Shown here piece by piece: positions 8,101-16,563 of a stretch of DNA of 64,000 nt. Below the pieces are notes generated by a model that saw only the letters and a program-made list of their open reading frames with translations, was not told where the DNA came from and did no database searches. Origin of the DNA: Chelatococcus caeni. Lineage in GTDB: Bacteria > Pseudomonadota > Alphaproteobacteria > Rhizobiales > Beijerinckiaceae. The stretch lies in the NCBI RefSeq assembly GCF_014196925.1, contig NZ_JACIEN010000008.1, positions 1-64,000 of the forward strand, read 5' to 3'. The number at the start of each line of letters is the position of its first letter. The first letter of the stretch is position 1. The position numbers and the translations under genes were made by a program.

Positions 8101-8122
8101 CGCCCCTCTCCGCTCCAAAAAT

Positions 8123-9961
8123 CTACTTCGCCGCGAGCACCTCGGCCGGCACGTCGCCGAACTGCAGGCGGGCGAGCTTGGCGTAGAGACCGCCGCGCGC
8201 CGCGAGCGTCGCGTGCGTGCCCTCCTCCACGATGCGCCCCTCGTCCATGACGAGGATGCGGTCGGCGGACTGAACGGTCGCCAGGCGGTGGGCGACGACG
8301 ATCGTGGTGCGGCCCTGCATCAGCCGGTCGAGCGCCGCCTGCACGAGCCGCTCGCTCTCGGCGTCGAGCGCCGAGGTCGCCTCGTCGAGCAGGAGGATCG
8401 GCGCGTCCTTCAGGACGGCGCGGGCGATGGCGAGGCGCTGGCGCTGGCCGCCCGAGAGCGTGACGCCGCGCTCGCCGAGCATGGTGTCGTAGCCCTGCGG
8501 CAGGGCCGCGATGAAAGTATCGGCGGCGGCGAATTCCGCCGCGCGGCGCACCTCTTCCATGGACGCATCGGGGCGGCCGTAGCGGATGTTGTCGGCGACG
8601 CTCGCGCCGAAGATCACCGCCTCCTGCTGCACATAGGCGATGCGGCTGCGCAGCGCCGCAAGATCGGCACGGCGCACGTCGACGCCGTCGACCAGAACGG
8701 TGCCGCCCTGGCAATCGTAGAAGCGCAGGATGAGCTGGAACACGGTGGTCTTGCCGGCGCCCGACGGCCCGACGATGGCGACGCGCTCGCCCGCCGCGAC
8801 CGAGAAGTCGAGCGCATGCAGCGACGAGCGCTCCGGCCGGCTCGGATAGGCGAAGGAGACGTTCTCGAAGGCCACCGTGCCGCGCGGCGGCTGCGGCAGG
8901 GCGACCGGCGAGGCGGGCGAGGCGACACTCGCACGCGTGGCGAGCAGCTCCGACAGGCGGCCGGCCGCACCCGCCGCCTGGGACACCTCGCCCCAGACCT
9001 GGCTGAGCTCGCCGAGCGCGCCGGCGGCGAAGACCGCATAGAGCACGAACTGCGACAGCCGCCCGGCGCTCATGCGCCCGCCGAGCACGTCCTGCGCGCC
9101 GTACCAGAGCACCGCGACGACGCTTGCCGCGATGAGGAAGAGCGCGACGGCGGTGAGATAGGCGCGGGCGCGGATGGAGGCGCGCGCAGCCTCGAAGGCG
9201 TCCTCGGCGGCCGCCTTGTAGCGCCCGGCGGTCGCCGTCTCGACGCCGAAGGCCTGCATGGTGCGGATGGCGCCGACCGCCTCTGTGGCGAAGGCCGAGG
9301 CGTCCGCCAGCCTGTCCTGCGCGGCGCGCGAGCGTCGGCGCACGCTGCGCCCCGAGGCGACGAGCGGCAGGACAATGACCGGGATGGCGGCAAGGACGAG
9401 GGCCGACAGGCGCGGGCTCGTCACCACCATCATCGTCGCCGCGCCGATGAAGAGGAAGAGGTTGCGCAGCGCGATCGAGGCGCTCGCCCCGAAGGCGGCC
9501 TTGATCTGCGTCGTGTCGGCGGCGAGGCGCGAGGCGAGGTCGCCGCTGCGCGCGCTGTCGTAGAAGCCGGGATCGAGCCGCAGGAGATGGCGGAAGACGG
9601 CCGTGCGCAGGTCCGCCACCACCCGCTCGCCGAGGGTCGTCACGAGGTAGTAGCGGGCCGCGCTCGCAACGGCGAGCACGGCGACGACGATGACGAGCAT
9701 GCCGAAATAGGCATTGATCATGCCGCTGTCGGGGTCGGAGAAGCCGCCGTCGATCACTCGCCGCACCGCCAGCGGCAGCGCAAGCGTCGCGCCCGCGGCA
9801 ACGACGAGCGCCACGAGGGCCGCCGCGATGCGGCCCCGGTAGGCGAGCGCGAAGGGCACCAGCGGCTTCAGCGCCGCCATCGGCGCGCGTTCGCCCCTTC
9901 CGCCCGCCGCCCCGTCCGCGGCTTCGCCTTCCATACGCGTGCGGCCCCTGCCCGCTGCCAT
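8123..9961 (-). CDS. ABC exporter, fused membrane and ATPase domains (MsbA/BmrA type)
   Basis: A 612-residue half-transporter. After a charged, low-complexity N-terminus (residues 1-30) come six predicted membrane helices (about 38-320). The nucleotide-binding domain has Walker [10 protein letters not shown] near residue 397, the signature LSGGQ near 501, Walker [13 protein letters not shown] near 520 and the switch region VVAHRL near 554. It would work as a homodimer exporting a lipid or drug; the substrate cannot be told from sequence. No accessory genes flank it. It is divergent from rpmE, so the 176-base gap 9962-10137 should hold both promoters. Confidence 0.92.
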   Translation of the reverse strand: MAAGRGRTRMEGEAADGAAGGRGERAPMAALKPLVPFALAYRGRIAAALVALVVAAGATLALPLAVRRVIDGGFSDPDSGMINAYFGMLVIVVAVLAVASAARYYLVTTLGERVVADLRTAVFRHLLRLDPGFYDSARSGDLASRLAADTTQIKAAFGASASIALRNLFLFIGAATMMVVTSPRLSALVLAAIPVIVLPLVASGRSVRRRSRAAQDRLADASAFATEAVGAIRTMQAFGVETATAGRYKAAAEDAFEAARASIRARAYLTAVALFLIAASVVAVLWYGAQDVLGGRMSAGRLSQFVLYAVFAAGALGELSQVWGEVSQAAGAAGRLSELLATRASVASPASPVALPQPPRGTVAFENVSFAYPSRPERSSLHALDFSVAAGERVAIVGPSGAGKTTVFQLILRFYDCQGGTVLVDGVDVRRADLAALRSRIAYVQQEAVIFGASVADNIRYGRPDASMEEVRRAAEFAAADTFIAALPQGYDTMLGERGVTLSGGQRQRLAIARAVLKDAPILLLDEATSALDAESERLVQAALDRLMQGRTTIVVAHRLATVQSADRILVMDEGRIVEEGTHATLAARGGLYAKLARLQFGDVPAEVLAAK

Positions 9962-10020
9962 CGTCCCGTCCTTTCCTCCTCGCCGGATCGCCCGCGGCGA
10001 TTTTGGCCTTTCTGCCCTGC

Positions 10021-10049
10021 TTGTATCCGCCTTGGCGCTGCGCTATAGG
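10021..10049 (+). promoter_or_regulatory. Candidate sigma-70 promoter for rpmE
   Basis: TTGTAT at 10021-10026 and TATAGG at 10044-10049 are separated by 17 bases, in the gap upstream of the ribosomal protein gene. The match is moderate and the transcription start is not known. Confidence 0.35.
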
Positions 10050-10137
10050 GTCGCGATCTTCAGGAATATCCGTCGTCGTCATGATGCGCTGCTGCCGGCG
10101 TGAGACGTGCGGCGCAGTGTTGGACAAGGACACCGCC

Positions 10138-10368
10138 ATGAAAAGCGATACGCATCCCGATTACCACTTCATCAAGGTCGTGATGACCGACGGCACGGAA
10201 TATGTCACGCGCTCGACCTACGGCAAGGAAGGCGACGTGCTGAACCTCGACATCGATCCGCGCACCCATCCGGCCTGGACCGGCGGCTCGCAGCAGCTGC
10301 TCGACCGCGGCGGCCGCGTCTCGCGCTTCAACAACCGTTTCGCCGGCCTCAGCTTCGGCAAGAAGTAA
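10138..10368 (+). CDS. rpmE: 50S ribosomal protein L31
   Basis: A 76-residue L31 with the alphaproteobacterial signature [17 protein letters not shown], followed by STYGKEGD and THPAWTGG. It lacks the zinc-binding cysteines of the C+ form, so it is the C- form. L31 bridges the two ribosomal subunits. It is a single-gene unit with its own strong terminator at 10406-10434. The start is the ATG at 10138, which gives the usual Met-Lys N-terminus. Confidence 0.97.
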   Translation: MKSDTHPDYHFIKVVMTDGTEYVTRSTYGKEGDVLNLDIDPRTHPAWTGGSQQLLDRGGRVSRFNNRFAGLSFGKK

Positions 10369-10405
10369 GGGCGGGGCGGAGCCTTCTGCCTCTCTCCCCA
10401 AATGC

Positions 10406-10434
10406 AAAGCCCCGGCGTTGTCGCCGGGGCTTTT
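10406..10434 (+). terminator. Rho-independent terminator of rpmE
   Basis: The stem AAAGCCCCGGCG (10406-10417) has a TTGT loop and pairs with CGCCGGGGCTTTT (10422-10434). The symmetric A and T tracts could also stop the facing rcdA transcript. Confidence 0.9.
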
Positions 10435-10459
10435 GCTTGTCGAGGGGAGGCTGTTGCGG

Positions 10460-10993
10460 TCAGTGCCGGGAGAAGGCCGACTGCAGGCGCCCGAGCTGCA
10501 GGGCGACCGGGCTCGTCGACGAGGCGAGCAGGCTTTCCCCGCTCAAGAGCGCATCGAGGTGCAGCACGCGCTCCTGCAGGCGCAGCGAATGGTCGATGAG
10601 CTCGCGCATGCGCTCGGGCAGGAGCGAGACGAGGTCGTCCGACGTCGGCGTGTTCTGCCAGGTCAGCTTGACCTTGTGCTTTTCCTGCATCGCCTGCTCG
10701 GGCGTCAGCTCCCCTTCCGCCACGGCGCGCTGCAGCAGCAGCCAGGACGCGACCTGCATGAGGCGCGTCGTCAGCCGCATGCTCTCGGCGGCATAGGCGA
10801 GCGCCGCCTGCCTCTGCAACTGGCGGCTTTCCTCGCGGCCCGGCCCGTCGAGATAGGCCGCCGATTCCTCGATCAGGTCCATCCCCTCGCGGAACAGCAG
10901 CCGGAAAGCCTCGGAGGCCACGAAGCTGCGCCCGAAGGGAATGGGGGCCGTATCGTCGTTGTGCTCGCTGCGGAGCTTGCTCTGTTCGCTCAT
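10460..10993 (-). CDS. rcdA: RcdA homologue (DUF1465), ClpXP adaptor for cell-cycle proteolysis
   Basis: A 177-residue protein of the DUF1465 family, whose Caulobacter member RcdA is an adaptor that, with CpdR and PopA, delivers CtrA and other substrates to the ClpXP protease. Family hallmarks are visible: FREGMDLIEESAAYLDGPGR, then ALAYAAESMRLTTRLMQVASWLL, and the C-terminal helices. The ATG at 10993 is chosen because a GAGGA ribosome site lies just upstream; a longer frame back to 11086 reads unlike the family. A CpdR homologue is encoded at 43957-44316. Assignment to the family is firm; the adaptor role here is by homology. Confidence 0.85.
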   Translation of the reverse strand: MSEQSKLRSEHNDDTAPIPFGRSFVASEAFRLLFREGMDLIEESAAYLDGPGREESRQLQRQAALAYAAESMRLTTRLMQVASWLLLQRAVAEGELTPEQAMQEKHKVKLTWQNTPTSDDLVSLLPERMRELIDHSLRLQERVLHLDALLSGESLLASSTSPVALQLGRLQSAFSRH

Positions 10994-11271
10994 GGGTCCT
11001 CGCGCCTCCCTCGGTTCCGCCACCATGCTGCTCCGAAATGGAACGTTGCACTCGTTGCGGGAGACACGTTGCAAGTTTGCCGCCAATCACCTCAGCAATA
11101 GGTTAACGAAACTGCCGATGGAGAGAAAGCGGCAGAATTTAAGAGCATGCATGCCGGGCCGGCCGCGGCGTCGGCCCCGCTGCCCCGTGGCGGCGGCAAT
11201 GGCGATCAAGCCCCTGGCGTCGATCAGCTTTCCTTGGCGCTTCAGGCGCCCTGCCCCCGCCGCGCGGGCAT

Positions 11272-11365
11272 CAAAAAAGAGCCGCCCGAGGGGCGGCCCG
11301 AAGTGATAACAGGGAGGCGTCAAACAGAGTGGACAGGAGCCACTCGGCATCCAGAAGACTGGATG
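11272..11365 (-). ncRNA. Candidate small RNA with anti-Shine-Dalgarno loops under a CtrA-type promoter
   Basis: A ~94-base minus-strand transcript is predicted. The promoter would be the CtrA box at 11388-11404 plus a TATAAC -10 (11372-11377). The RNA then folds into three hairpins: CATCCAG/CTGGATG (11348-11365), GAGTGG/CCACTC with loop CUCCUGU (11327-11345), and a GC terminator with six U's (11273-11297). The second loop and the following single-stranded GCCUCCC both look like anti-Shine-Dalgarno sequences, as in rhizobial regulatory sRNAs. No open frame fits. The alternative is that this is merely the 3' tail of the DUF1192 mRNA. Confidence 0.5.
11273..11297 (-). terminator. Rho-independent terminator (candidate sRNA or DUF1192 transcript)
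   Basis: The stem GCCGCCC (11281-11287) and GGGCGGC (11291-11297) with loop GAG is followed on the minus strand by six T's (11273-11278). Confidence 0.8.
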
Positions 11366-11387
11366 GCTTCCGTTATAAATCGGAAAC

Positions 11388-11404
11388 CTTAACGCTCCGT
11401 TAAG
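11388..11404 (-). promoter_or_regulatory. CtrA-type box TTAA-N7-TTAA
   Basis: TTAA (11389-11392), seven bases, TTAA (11400-11403), embedded in the perfect inverted repeat CTTAACG-CTC-CGTTAAG. This is the consensus half-site spacing of the cell-cycle regulator CtrA. On the minus strand a TATAAC hexamer follows at 11372-11377. The box stands between DUF1192 and rcdA. Confidence 0.6.
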
Positions 11405-11449
11405 CTGTTGCGGGCCGGCAAGGGCGCTCGCGTCCCGCTACGGCACAGG

Positions 11450-11475
11450 CTGATCCATCATCCAGAATGGATCAG
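11450..11475. repeat. 9-bp inverted repeat at the 3' end of the DUF1192 gene
   Basis: CTGATCCAT (11450-11458) is inverted as ATGGATCAG (11467-11475), overlapping the DUF1192 stop. There is no T-run, so it is more likely an mRNA-stabilising 3' hairpin or a binding site than an efficient terminator. Confidence 0.5.
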
Positions 11476-11678
11476 CGGAAGAAGGCGTTCGCCGCCTGCC
11501 GTGAAGCCTGCTTCGCCTCTCTCATCCCCTCGAGCCGGGCAATCTCCGCCTTGAGCAGCGTGATCCTGTCCTCGAGCTCGTCGAGCGACAGCGCCGACAG
11601 ATCCTGCCCGATCTCGTGAGCGAGGGGACTCTTGCCGAGGGGACCCTTGCGCGGCTCGTCGCCGAAGATGTCCTGCAT
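11472..11678 (-). CDS. DUF1192 family small protein
   Basis: A 68-residue protein of the alphaproteobacterial DUF1192 family. It has an N-terminal unstructured part followed by the conserved helix LSALSLDELEDRITLLKAEIARLE, which looks like a coiled coil, and a short Ala/Arg tail. The function is unknown. A GGAGG-type ribosome site precedes the ATG at 11678. It is a single gene; downstream lies the candidate sRNA and then rcdA in the same direction. Confidence 0.85.
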   Translation of the reverse strand: MQDIFGDEPRKGPLGKSPLAHEIGQDLSALSLDELEDRITLLKAEIARLEGMREAKQASRQAANAFFR

Positions 11679-11809
11679 GTCCTCCCTCCCGTCGCCAGTT
11701 GCGGACCCCTCAGTTTACGGCGAGGCGGCCGGGATTGTCACCCGCCCGGGCGACGGTGACCCGCTGTCGGCCCTCCACCGTGCCTCGGTCGAAAAAATTT
11801 CGCGTGCCA

Positions 11810-11836
11810 TGTCGATCCCGGCGATGCTCGCTCGTC
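11810..11836 (+). promoter_or_regulatory. Candidate ECF42-type promoter (autoregulation)
   Basis: TGTCGA (11810-11815), 17 bases, then CGTC (11833-11836), located 52 bases upstream of the YCII gene. The motif resembles the TGTCGA...CG(A/T)C promoter pattern reported for the ECF42 sigma group, which typically drive their own DGPF-gene/sigma operon. It is identified by eye. Confidence 0.5.
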
Positions 11837-11888
11837 GTAGGGGCAGGAAGGCCATCGGGGCCTCTCCGGAAGACAAGGAGACGAGACG

Positions 11889-12311
11889 ATGCGTGTGATG
11901 GTCATGGTCAAGGCGACCAAGGACAGCGAAGCCGGCGCCATCCCCTCGGCCGAGCTGCTCGAGGCCATGGGCAAGTACAACGAGGAGCTGATCAGCGCCG
12001 GCGTGCTGCTGACCGGCGACGGGCTGAAGCCTTCGTCCGCCGGCAAGCGCGTGGCCTTCGACGGCCCCAACCGCTCCATCATCGACGGCCCTTTCGCCGA
12101 GACGCGCGAACTGGTCGCCGGCTTCTGGCTCTGGGAGGTCAAGGACATGGACGAGGCGGTCGCCTGGGTGAAGCGCTGCCCCAATCCTATGCCCGGGCCG
12201 AGCGAGATCGAGATCCGCCCGGTGGTCGATGCCACCGATTTCGGCGAGGAGCTCGCCCCCGAATTCGGGGAGCGGCTCAACCGTCTGCGCGAGAGGCTGC
12301 CGGAACGCTGA
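11889..12311 (+). CDS. YCII-related DGPF-domain protein, partner of the ECF42 sigma factor
   Basis: A 140-residue protein of the YciI-like/DGPF family. The name-giving DGPF motif appears in IDGPFAETRELVAGFW (near residue 65), after the N-terminal MVMVKATKDSEAG strand. DGPF proteins accompany ECF42 sigma genes across bacteria and often form one operon; their biochemical role is not settled. It starts 12 bases after an AAGGAG ribosome site and precedes the sigma gene by 57 bases in the same direction. Confidence 0.88.
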   Translation: MRVMVMVKATKDSEAGAIPSAELLEAMGKYNEELISAGVLLTGDGLKPSSAGKRVAFDGPNRSIIDGPFAETRELVAGFWLWEVKDMDEAVAWVKRCPNPMPGPSEIEIRPVVDATDFGEELAPEFGERLNRLRERLPER

Positions 12312-12368
12312 GGCATCCCCTCGTCGCCATGCTTGCCTTGCCGCCTGTTTCTCGCCTAAGCGGAAGGC

Positions 12369-13628
12369 ATGGCGGCAAGCGACACCCACCGCGCGATCGA
12401 GACGGTCTTCCGGATCGAACGCGCGCGGCTGGTCGGCGGCCTCGCCCGCATGGTGCGGGACGTCGACCTCGCCGAGGAGCTGGCGCAGGACGCGCTCCTT
12501 GCCGCCCTCTGCGAATGGCCGAGAACGGGTGTGCCGCAGAACCCCGGCGCGTGGCTGACGGCCACGGCCAGGCGCCGGGCCATCGACCGGCTGCGGCGCG
12601 CCGCGATGCTCACGCGCAAGCACGCCGAGATCGGCCGCGATCTCGCCGAGGAAAGCGAGAGTCATGTGGCCGCGCTCGAGGCGGCGCTCGACGACGATGT
12701 CGGCGACGAGGTGCTGAGCCTCATCTTCACGGCATGCCACCCGGTCCTCTCGCCGGATGCGCGCGCGGCACTGACGCTGCGCCTCATCGGCGGCCTGACG
12801 ACGGACGAGATCGCGCGCGCCTTCCTCGCGGGCGAGCCGACCATCGCCCAGCGCATCGTCCGGGCCAAGAAGACCTTGCGCGAGGCCGGGCTGAGCTACG
12901 AGGTGCCGCGCGGCGGGGAGCGGGCGGAGCGCCTCGCGTCGGTGCTGGAGGTCATCTACCTCATCTTCAACGAAGGCTACGCCGCCACGGCCGGCGCGGA
13001 CCTGACTCGCCCTGCGCTGTGCATGGAGGCCCAGCGCCTCGGCCGCATCCTGGCCGGCCTGATGCCCGAGGAGCCGGAGGTCTTCGGCCTCCTGGCGCTG
13101 ATGGAGCTGCAGGCCTCCCGCCTCGCCGCGCGCCTGGGGCCGGACGGCATGCTCCTGCCCCTGACAGAGCAGAACCGCGCCCGCTGGGACCAGCTCCTCA
13201 TCCGCCGCGGCCTTGCCGCCCTCGCGCGCGCCGAGGCCCTGGGCGGGGCTCGCGGACCCTATGCCCTGCAGGCCGCCCTCGCCGCCTGCCACGCGCGGGC
13301 GCGGCGGGCCGAGGAGACGGACTGGGCGCGGATCGCCGCGCTCTACGACACCCTGCGCGAGGTCATGCCCTCGCCGGTGGTCGACCTCAACCGTGCCATC
13401 GCGCATTCCATGGCCTTCGGCCCCGAGGCCGGCCTTGCGCTTCTCGCGGCGATCGATCGCGACGCCCTGCGCAACTACGCGCCGCTGCCGGCGGCCCGGG
13501 GCGATTTCCTCTTCCGCTCCGGCCGCCTCGCCGAGGCGAGGCAGGCGTTCGAGGAGGCGGCCGCCCTCACCCGCAACGAGCGCGAGAGGGCTTTCCTCCT
13601 CAAGCGGGCGGCCGCCTGCGGCGGCTGA
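12369..13628 (+). CDS. ECF RNA polymerase sigma factor, ECF42 group with C-terminal extension
   Basis: A 419-residue sigma factor, about twice the usual ECF length. Residues 1-85 hold sigma region 2 (AEELAQDALLAALCEWP, then WLTATARRRAIDRLRR), and 115-175 hold region 4 (LTLRLIGGLTTDEIARAFL, TIAQRIVRAKKTL). The remainder is the long helical extension with the VIYLIFNEGYAA and VDLNRAIAHSMAFGPEAGLALL stretches (TPR-like) characteristic of ECF42. It lacks an anti-sigma gene, as usual for the group; the extension is thought to control activity. Coupling to the upstream DGPF gene supports the assignment. Confidence 0.93.
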   Translation: MAASDTHRAIETVFRIERARLVGGLARMVRDVDLAEELAQDALLAALCEWPRTGVPQNPGAWLTATARRRAIDRLRRAAMLTRKHAEIGRDLAEESESHVAALEAALDDDVGDEVLSLIFTACHPVLSPDARAALTLRLIGGLTTDEIARAFLAGEPTIAQRIVRAKKTLREAGLSYEVPRGGERAERLASVLEVIYLIFNEGYAATAGADLTRPALCMEAQRLGRILAGLMPEEPEVFGLLALMELQASRLAARLGPDGMLLPLTEQNRARWDQLLIRRGLAALARAEALGGARGPYALQAALAACHARARRAEETDWARIAALYDTLREVMPSPVVDLNRAIAHSMAFGPEAGLALLAAIDRDALRNYAPLPAARGDFLFRSGRLAEARQAFEEAAALTRNERERAFLLKRAAACGG

Positions 13629-13681
13629 ATGCGGGAAGAGGCGGGCCCCGACAAGACGTCGCCGCGATCCTCTGCGATCAT

Positions 13682-13710
13682 TTGCCAGATCGGCGCGACG
13701 CGCTTATATA
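13682..13710 (+). promoter_or_regulatory. Candidate sigma-70 promoter for trcR
   Basis: TTGCCA (13682-13687), a 17-base spacer, and TATATA (13705-13710), followed by a leader of about 115 bases to the trcR start. The spacing is ideal, and the AT-rich -10 stands out in this GC-rich region. Confidence 0.45.
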
Positions 13711-13833
13711 GCGGCCAGTCCCCGTCATCGACGATCGATGATTGCTTCGGCCCCGCCGGGTCGGAGCGCAGGGAAACCGTGTCCGCCAGGCCGGGGCGCC
13801 AGGCGCCCGCCGAAATGTCTTAAGGAGCCGACC

Positions 13834-14556
13834 ATGTCCACCGGACCGCTGATGCCCAAGGCGACCGCCGTCTGGCTCGTCGAAAACACGGCGCTGACGT
13901 TCGATCAGATCGCCGACTTCTGCAAGCTGCACCCGCTCGAGGTGAAGGGCATCGCCGACGGGGAGGTCGCGGCCGGCATCAAGGGGCTCGATCCGACGGT
14001 GAACGGCCAGCTCACCCGCGAGGAGATCGCCCGGGCCGAGGCCAATCCCGCCTACCGCCTCAAGCTCGCCCCGCCCAAGGTCAAGCTGCCGGAGGTCAAG
14101 CGCAAGAAGGGCCCGCGCTATACGCCCGTCTCGCGCCGCCAGGACCGGCCGAATGCGATCCTCTGGCTGCTGCGCAATCACCCCGAGCTGAAGGACGCGC
14201 AGATCATGCGTCTCGTCGGCACGACCAAGACGACCATCCAGCAGATCCGCGACCGCACCCATTGGAATGCGGCGCATCTGACGCCGATGGACCCGGTCAC
14301 GCTCGGCCTGTGCTCGCAGATCGATCTCGACTTCGAGGTGGCCCGCGCCGCCAAGGACCGTCCGCAGGTGGCGCCCGAGAGCGACCAGACGCTGCTGCCG
14401 GCCGAAGTCACCACCGCGCCCGAGGAGGAGGTGCAGCCCTTCGGCGACACCTCGCGCCCGCGCCGGGAGGAAGAGGAAAAGCTCGACGTCGATTCCGTCT
14501 TCGCCAAGCTCAAGCAGCTCAAGCGCCCGGACGACGAGGAGGACGAAGAGCTCTGA
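13834..14556 (+). CDS. trcR: TrcR (DUF1013), RNA-polymerase-associated cell-cycle regulator
   Basis: A 240-residue DUF1013 protein. The Caulobacter member, TrcR, tracks with RNA polymerase and controls cell-cycle genes. Conserved pieces are LMPKATAVWLVENTALTFDQIADFC at the N-terminus, HPLEVKGIADGEV, the helix-turn-helix-like ILWLLRNHPELKDAQIMRLVGTTK and IQQIRDRTHWN. The C-terminal 50 residues are acidic and low-complexity. AAGGAG precedes the ATG by 8 bases. It is a single gene with its own promoter and terminator. Family identity is clear; function is by homology. Confidence 0.88.
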   Translation: MSTGPLMPKATAVWLVENTALTFDQIADFCKLHPLEVKGIADGEVAAGIKGLDPTVNGQLTREEIARAEANPAYRLKLAPPKVKLPEVKRKKGPRYTPVSRRQDRPNAILWLLRNHPELKDAQIMRLVGTTKTTIQQIRDRTHWNAAHLTPMDPVTLGLCSQIDLDFEVARAAKDRPQVAPESDQTLLPAEVTTAPEEEVQPFGDTSRPRREEEEKLDVDSVFAKLKQLKRPDDEEDEEL

Positions 14557-14591
14557 GAAGCCGCCGGGAACGGCGCTTCCGACCGATTGGA

Positions 14592-14619
14592 CCCCGCGGC
14601 ACCATCCGCGGGGTTTTTC
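14592..14619 (+). terminator. Rho-independent terminator of trcR
   Basis: The stem CCCCGCGG (14592-14599), loop CACCAT, CCGCGGGG (14606-14613), then TTTTT. It lies immediately before the stop of the convergent prpE gene at 14620. Confidence 0.85.
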
Positions 14620-16563
14620 TTATGAGGCAGCCGATCCGCCCGGACGGCGGGCGAGCACGGCGGCGATCTCGTCGAGCGCCGCCGGATCGTCGATCGTCGC
14701 GGGCACGGACCATGCGTCGCCGTCGGCGATCTTCTTCATGGTGCCGCGCAGGATCTTGCCCGAGCGCGTCTTGGGCAGGCGCGCGACGACGAGGGCGAGC
14801 TTGAAGGCGGCGACGGGGCCGATCTCCTCGCGCACGCGGGCGACGATCTCGGCCTCGATCTCTGCGGGCGCGCGATCGACACCGCTCTTCAGCACGACGA
14901 AGCCGACGGGCACCTCCCCCTTCACCGGGTCGCTCGCGCCCACGACGGCGCATTCGGCAACGTCGGGATGGGCGGCGATCACCTCTTCCATGCCGCCGGT
15001 CGACAGGCGATGGCCGGCGACATTGATGATATCGTCCGTCCGCCCCATGACGAAGAGATAGCCGTCCTCGTCGACGTAGCCGGCGTCCGAGGTCTTGTAG
15101 AAGCCGGGGAAGGCATCGAGGTAACTCTCCCGGAAGCGCTCGTCGGCCTGCCACAGGGTGGGCAGGCAGCCGGGTGGCAGCGGCAGCTTCACCGCGATCT
15201 CGCCCATGGTGCCCTGCGGCTGGTCCTTGCCCGCCTCGTCGAGGATGTGCACGTCGTAGCCCGGCATCGGCACCGTCGGCGAGCCGTGCTTGACCGGCAG
15301 CGCACCGAGGCCGAGCGGGTTGCCGGCGATGGCCCAGCCGGTCTCCGTCTGCCACCAGTGGTCGATCACCGGCACGTTGAGCACCCGTTCCGCCCATTGC
15401 ACGGTGTCGGGGTCGGCCCGCTCGCCGGCGAGGAACAGGGCGCGGAAGGCCGTCATGTCGACATTGTCGATCAGCGCACCCTGCGGATCCTCCTTGCGGA
15501 TGGCGCGGAAGGCCGTCGGCGCGGTGAACAGCGTGGTGACGCCATGCTCGGCGATGACGCGCCAGTAGGCGCCGGCGTCGGGCGTGCCGACGGGCTTGCC
15601 CTCGTAGAGGATGGTGGTGCAGCCCGTGAGCAGCGGTCCGTAGACGATGTAGCTGTGGCCGACGACCCAGCCGATGTCGGAGGCCGCCCAGAACACCTCG
15701 CCCGGCGCCACGCCATAGAGGTTCTGCATGGACCAGGCGAGCGCCACCATGTGCCCGCCGTTGTCGCGCACCACGCCCTTGGGCTTTCCCGTCGTGCCCG
15801 AGGTATAGAGGATGTAGAGCGGGTCGGTGGCCTCCACCGGCGTGCAGTCCGCGTCCTTGCCGGCCGCGCGGGCCTTGCTCACCGTCTCCGCCCAGTCGAG
15901 GTCGCGGCCCTTGACGAGGCTCGCCTCTTCCTGGGCGCGCTGCAGGATGAGGCAGGCCTCGGGCTTCGCCGGCGAGAGCTCGATCGCCTCGTCGAGCAGC
16001 GGCTTGTAGGGCACGACCCGGGTCGGCTCGACCCCGCAGGAGGCGGACAGGATGACCTTCGGCTCGGCGTCGGCGATGCGCTGTGCCAGCTCCCGTGCGG
16101 CGAAGCCGCCGAAGACGACGGAATGGATGGCGCCGATGCGGGCGCAGGCGAGCATGCCGACCACCGCCTCCGGCACCATCGGCATGTAGATGACGACGCG
16201 GTCGCCCTTGCCGACCCCGAGGTCGCGCAGCACCGCCGCGAGCACGCGCACCTCCGACAGAAGGCCGTTGTAGGAGATGATGCGCTTCGCCCCCGTGACC
16301 GGGCTGTCGTAGATGATGGCCGGCTGGGAGCCGCGCCCGGCGTCGACATGCCGGTCGACAGCATTGAAACAGGTGTTGCAGGTCGCCCCCGGGAACCAGC
16401 GGCCGTAGACGCCGAGGGAGCCATCGAAGATCTGCGTCGGCGGGCGCATCCAGTCGATGGCCTTGGCCGCCTGCGCCCAGAAGGCGAGCGGGTCCGTGCG
16501 CCAGGCCTCGTAGACCTCCCCGTATCGGCTGCGTGCTGCAGATGCCTTGGGCGCGGCGATCAT
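14620..16563 (-). CDS. prpE: Propionate/acetate--CoA ligase (PrpE/Acs family)
   Basis: A 647-residue AMP-forming acyl-CoA synthetase. It begins with the ACAS N-terminal domain (RYGEVYEAWRTDPLAFWA, FPGATCNTCFNAVDRHV). It has the AMP-binding motif YTSGTTGKPKG around residue 255, WWQTETGW near 400, YKTSDAGYVDEDGY near 475, and the acylatable lysine in RSGKILRG near 600, whose acetylation commonly inhibits the enzyme. The MW-type spacing of the central region resembles PrpE more than Acs, so propionate is the probable substrate. The ATG at 16563 follows a GGGAGGACAG ribosome site. The gene stands alone, without the 2-methylcitrate cycle genes. Confidence 0.87.
   Translation of the reverse strand: MIAAPKASAARSRYGEVYEAWRTDPLAFWAQAAKAIDWMRPPTQIFDGSLGVYGRWFPGATCNTCFNAVDRHVDAGRGSQPAIIYDSPVTGAKRIISYNGLLSEVRVLAAVLRDLGVGKGDRVVIYMPMVPEAVVGMLACARIGAIHSVVFGGFAARELAQRIADAEPKVILSASCGVEPTRVVPYKPLLDEAIELSPAKPEACLILQRAQEEASLVKGRDLDWAETVSKARAAGKDADCTPVEATDPLYILYTSGTTGKPKGVVRDNGGHMVALAWSMQNLYGVAPGEVFWAASDIGWVVGHSYIVYGPLLTGCTTILYEGKPVGTPDAGAYWRVIAEHGVTTLFTAPTAFRAIRKEDPQGALIDNVDMTAFRALFLAGERADPDTVQWAERVLNVPVIDHWWQTETGWAIAGNPLGLGALPVKHGSPTVPMPGYDVHILDEAGKDQPQGTMGEIAVKLPLPPGCLPTLWQADERFRESYLDAFPGFYKTSDAGYVDEDGYLFVMGRTDDIINVAGHRLSTGGMEEVIAAHPDVAECAVVGASDPVKGEVPVGFVVLKSGVDRAPAEIEAEIVARVREEIGPVAAFKLALVVARLPKTRSGKILRGTMKKIADGDAWSVPATIDDPAALDEIAAVLARRPGGSAAS

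Noticed and set aside
7890..10139. A minus-strand frame longer than the ABC transporter
   Set aside because: It is Arg/Gly/Ala-rich in the frame shifted against the transporter; the in-frame 612-residue ABC protein has Walker A, signature and Walker B motifs.
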